Virus record (IMG/VR): IMGVR_UViG_3300033291_000005
Location: 1-23,194 of that record
Source of the DNA: a virus
Strand: one strand, 5' to 3'
DNA: 23,194 nucleotides
The stretch's first letter is position 1. Every line of letters begins with the position of its first letter. Below the pieces are notes generated by a model, which saw nothing but the letters and a program-made list of their open reading frames with translations, was not told the origin of the DNA and made no database searches. Shown here piece after piece: positions 1 through 6,628 of this stretch. Both the position numbers and the translations under genes were made by a program.

Positions 1-35
1 CCTGCAATGATCGCTACCAACACTTCATCGCTCAT
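1..35 (-). CDS. start of next gene, possible holin or small membrane protein (partial)
   Basis: An ATG at 35 opens a minus-strand frame that runs off the left edge of the window. The twelve visible residues, MSDEVLVAIIAG, are an acidic N-terminus followed by a hydrophobic run, as in many short phage membrane proteins that lie just after an endolysin. That position suggests a holin or another lysis-cassette membrane protein, but twelve residues cannot prove it. No convincing Shine-Dalgarno sequence precedes the ATG. The first codons take part in a long-range inverted repeat (12-73). Confidence 0.45.
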   Translation of the reverse strand, partial: MSDEVLVAIIA

Positions 36-73
36 TCGTGATGCCCCGCAGGGCTGGCGGAGATGAAGTAGCG
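12..73 (-). promoter_or_regulatory. inverted repeat around the start of the gene at 35
   Basis: On the minus-strand transcript CGCTAC (from 68-73) can pair with GTAGCG (from 12-17), and TTCATC (62-67) with GATGAA (24-29), leaving a six-base bulge at 18-23. The ATG at 35-33 sits in the loop and the next codons are in the stem. This could tune translation of the possible holin gene. The rest of the gene-free interval 36-143 shows nothing else I can support. The pairing is visible; the role is inference. Confidence 0.3.
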
Positions 74-143
74 ACCAGGGTCTAGGGCCGGCACAGTCAG
101 TCTGACCTCCCTCAAGTGTGGCGGCTGCAGGCGTGTAGAGCGC

Positions 144-923
144 TTACTTCGATGAGCTCGAAGGTGCCGGGAGCCTGTCCGTGATCACTCTGGCCAGCTC
201 GGCCACCTGGTCGCGGAGCTCCTGCATCTCCCTCTCCAGCCGAGACACCCCCTCGTAGGAGCGACTGATCTCCGTGATGACGTTGATCTTCGTCTTCTTG
301 TCCAGGTCGAGGGTCGGATAGAACAGCAGGCCCTGCTGGATGTCCTGAAGGCTCGGCATGTCATCGTCTCCCTGGATCGAGTTCTTGATCATGGCCGAGG
401 GCAGCACGATCGCCCTCTTGTCGAGGTAGGCCGCGTGCGCGGTGAGCTCGTAGCCCGGGCAGCCAGTCGGGTGCCAGTACCAGTGCGGCCAGACCCTCTT
501 GCCGGCGCCGCCATGCGCCCGGGCATCGGCCACGAGCCAGGTCGCCGCGTCCAGCGCGGCCTGCGTCGGCCCCTTCCCCACCTCGTTGATGTGGCAGAAG
601 GCGTAGCTGATGTCATTGCCCCGGTTGGTCCCCTGGCCGGCTGTCCTCACGCCGTAGCCGCGGCCGGCGAACACCCAGCCGTGCTGGCAGAAGCCCATCG
701 TGTAGGCGATGTCCACCCAGCCGCGGGTGTCCATGTGGAAGTCCTGCCAGGCCCTCCAGATCCGCTTGCAGTCGGCGTGCATGCGGATCGTGGAGCCGGC
801 GCCGCCCCAGTGCAGCGTGCAGCCGCCCTTCGCGGGATGGATGTTCAGCGACCTCGAACGAGGGGCCCGCAGCCCGAGGTCAGCCCTGCTCAGCTTGCCG
901 GCGATCCTCGCAATCGAGCCCAT
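144..923 (-). CDS. endolysin, N-acetylmuramoyl-L-alanine amidase (PGRP/Amidase_2 fold)
   Basis: This 259-residue protein should cut the amide bond between N-acetylmuramic acid and L-alanine in host peptidoglycan to release progeny. The Amidase_2/PGRP fold is visible: His38 in LHWGG, the RGWVDIAYTM core near 67-76 with the conserved Tyr74, and His147 followed eight residues later by Cys155 in TGCPG. In the T7 lysozyme family the equivalent His, His and Cys bind zinc, and the Tyr assists catalysis. After residue 185 there is no recognised cell-wall-binding domain, only a charged segment that looks like a coiled coil (about 215-250), which might mediate oligomerisation or wall binding. The ATG overlaps the stop of the upstream 34-codon ORF by one base (TGATG), so translation is probably coupled. 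It follows the tail genes, the usual place for the lysis cassette in actinophages. Confidence 0.9.
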   Translation of the reverse strand: MGSIARIAGKLSRADLGLRAPRSRSLNIHPAKGGCTLHWGGAGSTIRMHADCKRIWRAWQDFHMDTRGWVDIAYTMGFCQHGWVFAGRGYGVRTAGQGTNRGNDISYAFCHINEVGKGPTQAALDAATWLVADARAHGGAGKRVWPHWYWHPTGCPGYELTAHAAYLDKRAIVLPSAMIKNSIQGDDDMPSLQDIQQGLLFYPTLDLDKKTKINVITEISRSYEGVSRLEREMQELRDQVAELARVITDRLPAPSSSSK

Positions 924-1027
924 CAGCTCTCCTCGTGTCCGGCGTCAGCAGGCTCGGCGTCGTCGTTCAGCGGCACCCCATCGGTCAGGTCCGGCTGCCC
1001 GTGGCCCTCTTCGGGCTGAACGCTCAT
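923..1027 (-). CDS. small acidic protein of unknown function (34 aa)
   Basis: A 34-codon frame fills the gap between the collar-type fibre gene and the endolysin. It begins at an ATG (1027-1025) preceded by a purine-rich GGGAGAG ribosome-binding sequence, and its TGA overlaps the endolysin ATG by one base. The product (MSVQPEEGHG...) is rich in Glu, Asp, Pro and Gly and has no membrane segment, so it is not itself a holin. I do not recognise a family. Its value may be translational, delivering ribosomes to the endolysin start. The spacing, ribosome-binding site and coupled junction are the only support that it is translated. Confidence 0.5.
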   Translation of the reverse strand: MSVQPEEGHGQPDLTDGVPLNDDAEPADAGHEES

Positions 1028-1045
1028 ACTCTCCCTCTTTCTCGA

Positions 1046-1936
1046 TCACAGCACCCGGATGATGAACGGCGTCGCCAGGTACGGCGGCATGTTCTCGTGA
1101 GCTGTGGAGCTGCCTATCGATCCTGAGTTTCCGCTCAAGGTGTGGGTGTGGGAAGACCCAGTGCCTGAAGTACCCGAGACCGAGTGATCGTGTCCACCGG
1201 CAGCGCTCGTCGAGCCCGACCCCACCTGGGCGTAGCTGGTCGACCCCGTTGCCACCACTCCGCCAGACCCCATCGAGGGCAGACCGGTCGGGTGGCTGTG
1301 GGCGCTCTCGGTGTCGGTCGTCAGGGAGACAGCGTGCGTGTGCGCGCTCTCCGAGCTGACGGTTCCCGAGGCCAGCGTGTGGGTGTGCGCCGGCAGCTCA
1401 GCGGCCGTCAGCGTGTGCGTGGCCTCGCCACCGGTCGACCCGCGAGCCTTCGTCCCGCTCGCACCCACCGGCACCCGGTCGCGGTAGTCCGGCAGGTTGA
1501 AGTGGGTGCCGTCCACCGACCCGAAGGTCGTCCCGCAGACCGCGTACAGGTCCGGGTAGCTCGCCCGCAGCAAGCTGGCCCCGTCGCAGAACGCCCAGTT
1601 CGCATTCGGCACCGCGCTGCCTGCCCACTCCACGATGCCACCGATCGGCACCATGACATCGGACCCGCCGCCGGAGGCCCCGAGGATGACGACCCGGCGC
1701 CCGTGCAGCTGTGCCCACACCCGTGTCCCCGCCCGCAGAGTCAGCGGGTTGACCAGGCTGTCCGGCGTGATCGGCAGCTCCAGGTTCTCCCCGTCCAGCT
1801 GGACCCGCAGCGGATCCAGCTGGGTCACCGCGGCCCAGCGGTAGCTGTCCTCCGGCGGCGGGCTGGACGCCTCAGGGATCGCCGCCTGGCCGGCCGCCTC
1901 GAGCAGATTGGCCACGGGGCCGGTGGGCACGGTCAT
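1046..1936 (-). CDS. tail fibre or tip protein with phage tail collar domain
   Basis: This 296-residue protein is probably a virion tip or fibre component. Residues 1-92 resemble a small beta-barrel typical of minor tail proteins (RVQLDGENLELPI, VWAQLHGRRVVILGA). Residues 95-165 form a Phage Tail Collar domain: MVPIGGIVEW, WAFCDG, then TFGSVDGTHFNLPDYRDRVPVG. The C-terminal half is rich in Gly and Ser with several His-X-His motifs (HTHT, HTHA, HSH, HDH, HTHT), and it ends in the ENMPPYLATPFIIRVL motif common to collar and microcystin-dependent-type proteins. In T4 gp37 His-X-His repeats bind iron and hold a trimeric needle together; a similar role here is inference. Its ATG overlaps the stop of the preceding minor tail gene by one base (TGATG). 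Confidence 0.85.
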   Translation of the reverse strand: MTVPTGPVANLLEAAGQAAIPEASSPPPEDSYRWAAVTQLDPLRVQLDGENLELPITPDSLVNPLTLRAGTRVWAQLHGRRVVILGASGGGSDVMVPIGGIVEWAGSAVPNANWAFCDGASLLRASYPDLYAVCGTTFGSVDGTHFNLPDYRDRVPVGASGTKARGSTGGEATHTLTAAELPAHTHTLASGTVSSESAHTHAVSLTTDTESAHSHPTGLPSMGSGGVVATGSTSYAQVGSGSTSAAGGHDHSVSGTSGTGSSHTHTLSGNSGSIGSSTAHENMPPYLATPFIIRVL

Positions 1937-4290
1937 CAGGACACCAGCCTCATCACGGTCGTGCAGAGCGCGGTGGGGTCATACTCGATCGAGGTATTCA
2001 CCACGTAGCAGTAGATATCCAACCCAGAATCCGGATTGACGAACCTGATTACGCTATTGATCTTCAGGTCCGGCAAGAACGCGTGCTTCACGGTGAGCTG
2101 GTTCGTCACCGACGTCGCCCTGCTGAGCCGGGCCCTCGCGATCGTGTCCAGGGTCGCCTGGTCCGCGGCCTCCACGCCCTCCTCGACCTGAGTGATCCAG
2201 CGCCCTCGCGAGGAGTAGCTGTAGGGGCTGCCGGGATCCTCGTTCGTGGCCACCGAGGTCAGCGCTGCATTGTCGCCGTCGCCTTGGCCGATCACGAGGT
2301 AGCGATTCGGGATCGAGTAGATGTCCCGGTCCCTGATCCAGGACGGATCCATCAGGCTCTGTGGCCCGTCGGAGAACGGCGCGATACTCTCGTAGACAGG
2401 CACGCGATCCGAGGGCTGCACGTACGGCACCGCCTGGTACCGACCCCAGCCGTCGCAGAACAGGGAGAAATACCCGGCCGCGTCCAGCAGATCATTGATC
2501 ACCCTCAGCCGCGTCGTGCCGACCTGCCACACCATCGCGGCCGCCAGCACCGTGGCGTCCGGCTCGATGGCCGGCGTGACTTCTCCGGTCTCCTCGATCA
2601 GCGTCTTGACCGTGTCAATGACGTTGGCCCCGACGTCCACCGAGTAGGCCGCGATCCCGTCGGGATCTCCGCTGGCAATGTCCTGGTCGAGGACGCTCAG
2701 CTTGTCCGCCAGCTCCACCTGGCGGCTCAGGCCCTGGTCGCCCCAGTTCTCCACCGGTGCCGCGCACAGGAAGACGCCGGTCGGCACCTGCCTGCCGTCC
2801 GGATCGTCGCCTCCGCCCAGCCGGCTGATGCTGATCATCGGCCGGATCCGGACGTTCAGCCAGTCGACCAGCTGCTCGTAACTGACCTCGACCACCTTCA
2901 GGATGTCCCCGATGTCCACCGCGACACTTGAGCTCGGGCTGAAGTAGAGGGTCGTAGTACCGAGGCTGCTCTCCTTGGCCGTGACGGTGAAGGCCTGCTG
3001 ACTCTTCGGCTGCTCGCCGGAGTCGAACAGCGCGACGGAGTCTCCCTGCGAGATCTCCACGGCGTCAGCATCCGAGCAGCTGAAGTGGTCCACCGGGTAG
3101 GTGACCGCGGTAGTGGACGTGGCCTGTGGCCCCAGCGGAGTGTTGAGCTGCACCCCGAGGAAGTCCGGCTGGCCATCGGGCAGGTGGCTGTAGGTCGGAT
3201 CGGTGACCACCGTGAGCTGGCCGGTCGCCTTCACCGCGGAGTAGGCATCCACGCTCACGGTGCCGGAGATGACCCCCACCAGGTGACCGATCAGGTGCTC
3301 GTCGGCGTCCAGCAGGTCGAAGCGGTAGTAGGTGACCCTGCCGCCGATCAGCACCTCGTCCGGGTCGAACAGGGCCAGCACCTCGCTGCCCTGGCCAGGC
3401 TTCCCCGTGACCCGCACACTCCCGATCGCATCGGAGACGACCTCGGAGGTACCGGACACCTGCAGGATCGAGGTGATCGCGCCGCTGGTCCCCGACACGA
3501 TTGCCGCTGTCCCGGAGACGCCGTAGTGCGCGATCGTGATGTTGCCACTCGCGCCGGAGACGACCTCCGACGCCCCGCTCAGCTGCGGAATGCTGATCAC
3601 CGTGACGTTGCCGGACGATCCGGAGACCACCGCCGAGGTGCCCGACACCGAGTAGGTGGCCGCGGCCGGCAGCAGGTACCCCACCGAGCCGGTCCGGCCG
3701 ACGGCCGAGGCCGCAGTGGTCGCGCTCACCGACCCCGTAGCCGTGGCTGTGGTCTGGGACTTCGTGGCCAGAGTGGGTGGGTAACTGTTGTCCACCCGCT
3801 CGGTCCACGTCGAAGGCGGGGTCCAGGGCCCGCCATAGTAGCTAGTCCCGAAGAAAACCAGCAGGCAATAGTCGGTGCTCGGCGTCAACGAAGACGGCGC
3901 GGGAGTGGTCGTTCCCGTACCGCTGTTGTTCACTGCGGTATTGATCGCGCTCCCGAAAGGATCTCCCGAGGCTGTGCCGCCGCTGACCCGCATGCTGGCC
4001 GAGGCGTGGTACACCGTGCCGGACCAGCTGAAGGTGTAGGTCCCCGAATCGCTGCCGGTCGCCCGCTTCCAGAAGATTCTCGCGGTGTGAGCTTGTCCGC
4101 TGGCCGTGGTCGAGGCGCTGGACTTCTGGGTGAAGCCGGCCGGTGGCGTGACCGTGCCCGTCGTCTCAACGTAGAGGCAGACAATGACAATATCCCCGGC
4201 GCTCACTCCGGACGGCACCGGCACAGCGATGCTGGTACCCGAGCCGATGATCGTGTTGCTGTAGCTCTGGGGGACCGGGGCCGCAGTCAT
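1936..4290 (-). CDS. minor tail protein, hub or baseplate-like, with N-terminal lectin-like region
   Basis: A 784-residue minor tail protein. The N-terminal part (about 1-210) is a Ser/Thr/Gly-rich beta-sandwich-like region with conserved aromatic residues (FTQKSSASTTASGQ, FWKRATGSDSGTYTFSW), of the kind that often displays carbohydrate-binding modules. Residues 213-293 hold four degenerate repeats of about 20-22 residues built on VSGTSxVVSGxSG. From about 300 to the end it resembles the siphovirus minor tail protein that follows the distal tail protein in actinophages (RFDLLDADEHLIG, VTYPVDHFSCSDAD, LIEETGEVTPAIEPDAT, LLDAAGYFSLFCDGWGRYQAVPY), often compared with Gp37-like or hub proteins. 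GGAGG lies six bases before the ATG, and the upstream gene ends one base earlier. A role at the tail tip is inferred from gene order and these motifs. Confidence 0.78.
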   Translation of the reverse strand: MTAAPVPQSYSNTIIGSGTSIAVPVPSGVSAGDIVIVCLYVETTGTVTPPAGFTQKSSASTTASGQAHTARIFWKRATGSDSGTYTFSWSGTVYHASASMRVSGGTASGDPFGSAINTAVNNSGTGTTTPAPSSLTPSTDYCLLVFFGTSYYGGPWTPPSTWTERVDNSYPPTLATKSQTTATATGSVSATTAASAVGRTGSVGYLLPAAATYSVSGTSAVVSGSSGNVTVISIPQLSGASEVVSGASGNITIAHYGVSGTAAIVSGTSGAITSILQVSGTSEVVSDAIGSVRVTGKPGQGSEVLALFDPDEVLIGGRVTYYRFDLLDADEHLIGHLVGVISGTVSVDAYSAVKATGQLTVVTDPTYSHLPDGQPDFLGVQLNTPLGPQATSTTAVTYPVDHFSCSDADAVEISQGDSVALFDSGEQPKSQQAFTVTAKESSLGTTTLYFSPSSSVAVDIGDILKVVEVSYEQLVDWLNVRIRPMISISRLGGGDDPDGRQVPTGVFLCAAPVENWGDQGLSRQVELADKLSVLDQDIASGDPDGIAAYSVDVGANVIDTVKTLIEETGEVTPAIEPDATVLAAAMVWQVGTTRLRVINDLLDAAGYFSLFCDGWGRYQAVPYVQPSDRVPVYESIAPFSDGPQSLMDPSWIRDRDIYSIPNRYLVIGQGDGDNAALTSVATNEDPGSPYSYSSRGRWITQVEEGVEAADQATLDTIARARLSRATSVTNQLTVKHAFLPDLKINSVIRFVNPDSGLDIYCYVVNTSIEYDPTALCTTVMRLVS
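3410..3654 (-). repeat. four degenerate ~20-22 residue repeats in the minor tail protein
   Basis: Residues 213-293 of the minor tail protein read as VSGTSAVVSGSSGNVTV, LSGASEVVSGASGNITI, VSGTAAIVSGTSGAIT and VSGTSEVVSDAIGSVRV. These are four short beta-strand-forming repeats that link the N-terminal module to the hub-like part, probably as a spacer or small beta-solenoid. They could vary in number between relatives by recombination. Confidence 0.6.
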
Positions 4291-4291
4291 T

Positions 4292-6628
4292 TCACGCCTC
4301 CACGAGCTGGATGTACCGCTCGGTGAAGTCCACCACGATCACCGAGAAGGAGATCTCGGCGTGGCCAGGCCACACCGTGTTCCCCACGGTCACGTCGGAC
4401 AGAGTGCCGAAGAGCCGGCGCCCGGTGTAATCCCGGTAGCACACCACCTCGGAATCGGTGCCCGCCGCGTCCCACAGCTGGGGCGCGGAGTCGTAGGCGC
4501 ACAGATCCGTGCTGGCGGCGCAGCGTGGATCGAAATACAGCGTCCCGCTGACCGCAAGAGAGCTGCTCGTGGCCTGGCCCACGAGGGCCACCGGCTTGGC
4601 CCGTCCGAGGAAGTGCTGCTGTGCCTTCAGCCGCCCCGAGGTCCTGGAGATCTGCGGATCTCCGTGGAACCGGAGGTCGTGCTCGAAGGAGTCCCCGTAG
4701 CTGACCCAGACCCACAGCGGGCTGCCGTCGGCCACGCCGTCGGTCCCCTCGACCTCGAGGATCGGGCCCACGGCCTGGCTGGGTGTCGCGCTGAGCGCAG
4801 TGATCCGGTACTGGTTCGTCCCGTTCGTCGCCGGCAGGGTGTCGAGAAAGTCGGTCGGGATGAGCAGGCCCGCGGCCAGCGTGACCCAGTCCTCGCCGGG
4901 CGCCATGCGCTCCAAGGTCACCGACTCGACGGCCACGGTGACACCCTCCTCCGCAGCCTCGGGCTCGAAGTGGAGCAGCACGGTGCCCTGGCACTCCTGG
5001 TAGGACCCAGTGACCTGGACCGCGGCCGGTGGCAGGAGATCGAAGCTGGTGGTGACCTCGTCGTACTCCGACCAGATCTCGGCCGAGGACTGGACCAGCA
5101 CCCGCACGATGTAGTCGTTGCCGGTCACCGTGGCGTAGGTGAACGCCACCGTGGTCCCGGCGCCGAACCCGTCGATCTCCTCGAGCAGGGTCACGCCGTC
5201 GTCCGCGTACAGCAGCGCGACGTAGGCCAGCTGGGGCAGCAGCTCCGCCTGGCTGTAGACCCAGGTAGCCACGATCGGGATCGTGTCGGTGGTCGCCTCG
5301 GGCAGGGTCAGAGTCAGCGATGGCTTGGTCGAGCCGGTCACCGCGGCCGAGGCGCTGAAATCGCTGTAGCCGGCCGAGACCAGCCCCTCGGTCTGGACCT
5401 TCCACAGGTAGGGCACCCCGTTCGCCAGGGTCCCCGCAGGCAGCGTGAACGAGCTGACGGCCGAGGCGACGTCGGTGGCCGTCCCGAGGGCGTACCAGTT
5501 GCTGCCCGCGTCGTCGCTGTACTCGATCGTGAAGTGGGTCTGGGCGACGCCGGTGCCGCCCGGGTTGTGCTGCCAGGTGAAATCGACGTCGTCATTGACG
5601 AAGTCGACGTAGGTCCCGTCCGGATCGAGCAACGTCGGCGCCTGAGGCTCAGCCGGGGCGCTGACGGTATTTCCCGTGGCGTAGGCCGACTGCAGCGGAC
5701 CCGTCACCACCGCGGCAATGCGGTACTGATTCGTCCCGCCGCCGGGACTGTTGTCGACATAGGAGGTCGTGTCCTGGTCCGCCACCGTGTCCAGGTCGGC
5801 GAATGCCCCGCCGGCCACAGAGCGCTGAATCTTCCAGCTGCCAGCGCCTGGGTAATTGTAGGCGTTGTCGGTCCACGTCGTCGTGATTGCCGTGCCCGCG
5901 GTGTTGAGCACCGAGGCGACATTCGACGGTGCCGCCGGCGTCATGAAGACGACATTGCTGTCGTTCCATTCCGAAACGCCGTGGGAGTTCACGGCCCGCG
6001 GGGACAGCTGATAGGCGTGGTTGGCGGACAATCCGCCCTTGACGTAACTCCCGGTGGCTCCTGAAACGGTAGCTACCACGTTCCAGCTGGCCTCGGTCCA
6101 GACGGTGGAACCATTCCACCGTCGCATCGAGACCTGCTGATAGGAGTACGGCTCCGGAACCGTGGGGTTCGGGGTCCAGGTCAGCGTGACCTGACTATCG
6201 CTGTTGCGTACCAGCAGCGAGTCGGTGCAGGCCGCCGGCCCGCTCGTCGGCCGCGCCGGAATCGGGTAGGACACCGTGACGGTCGGCGTGATGCCGTTGA
6301 AGGCACCACTGATCGTCGCAGTGAACGTCTGATTCCCCGGACTGTAGCCATATTCCCCGGCGCCGTAGGTGTAGTCGTGCGTCTTGAATTCACGCTGAAC
6401 AATCTGGCTACCCTCGCCATTGGTGAAGGCGAATGAGCCGGCGATGTCATCGGTGTAATCCAGACTCTGGGCATCGGAGGGATAGGTGTACTGGTTCTGC
6501 GTGTAGACCCTGATCTCGAAGGTCGCCACGGTCGAGGAATGAGCCGGCGCGAGCGGGACGGACACGTCCAGCCCGACGCGCATCCCGTTACCGCCGGAGA
6601 ACTGCCAGCTGCCCCACTGGATCGTCAT
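4292..6628 (-). CDS. minor tail protein with several fibronectin type III-like domains
   Basis: A 778-residue tail protein encoded directly after the tape measure gene, where the distal tail/minor tail protein normally lies. Residues about 115-520 contain four tandem fibronectin III-like domains, recognisable by strands such as QVTLTWTPNP, AITTTWTDN, DVDFTWQHNP and the Tyr motifs NHAYQLSPRAV, TNQYRIAAV and PYLWKVQ. A further domain with TNQYRITALS lies near 540-610. The last 140 residues carry a conserved actinophage minor-tail block: GRAKPVALVG, EVVCYRDYTGRRLFGTL and ISFSVIVVDFTE. Fibronectin III and Ig-like domains on phage virions are thought to give weak binding to cell-surface sugars. 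The ATG overlaps the tape measure stop by one base, so the two are probably made from one message. Confidence 0.85.
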   Translation of the reverse strand: MTIQWGSWQFSGGNGMRVGLDVSVPLAPAHSSTVATFEIRVYTQNQYTYPSDAQSLDYTDDIAGSFAFTNGEGSQIVQREFKTHDYTYGAGEYGYSPGNQTFTATISGAFNGITPTVTVSYPIPARPTSGPAACTDSLLVRNSDSQVTLTWTPNPTVPEPYSYQQVSMRRWNGSTVWTEASWNVVATVSGATGSYVKGGLSANHAYQLSPRAVNSHGVSEWNDSNVVFMTPAAPSNVASVLNTAGTAITTTWTDNAYNYPGAGSWKIQRSVAGGAFADLDTVADQDTTSYVDNSPGGGTNQYRIAAVVTGPLQSAYATGNTVSAPAEPQAPTLLDPDGTYVDFVNDDVDFTWQHNPGGTGVAQTHFTIEYSDDAGSNWYALGTATDVASAVSSFTLPAGTLANGVPYLWKVQTEGLVSAGYSDFSASAAVTGSTKPSLTLTLPEATTDTIPIVATWVYSQAELLPQLAYVALLYADDGVTLLEEIDGFGAGTTVAFTYATVTGNDYIVRVLVQSSAEIWSEYDEVTTSFDLLPPAAVQVTGSYQECQGTVLLHFEPEAAEEGVTVAVESVTLERMAPGEDWVTLAAGLLIPTDFLDTLPATNGTNQYRITALSATPSQAVGPILEVEGTDGVADGSPLWVWVSYGDSFEHDLRFHGDPQISRTSGRLKAQQHFLGRAKPVALVGQATSSSLAVSGTLYFDPRCAASTDLCAYDSAPQLWDAAGTDSEVVCYRDYTGRRLFGTLSDVTVGNTVWPGHAEISFSVIVVDFTERYIQLVEA

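Noticed and set aside
4287-5405. A 372-codon minus-strand frame overlapping the fibronectin-domain gene
   Set aside because: Shadow of the 778-residue gene; its text is Arg/Gly-rich and it lacks a ribosome binding site.
3085-6064. Long plus-strand open frames opposite the minor tail genes
   Set aside because: Low-complexity Arg/Gly/His text, antisense to genes with clear domains and tight coupled junctions.
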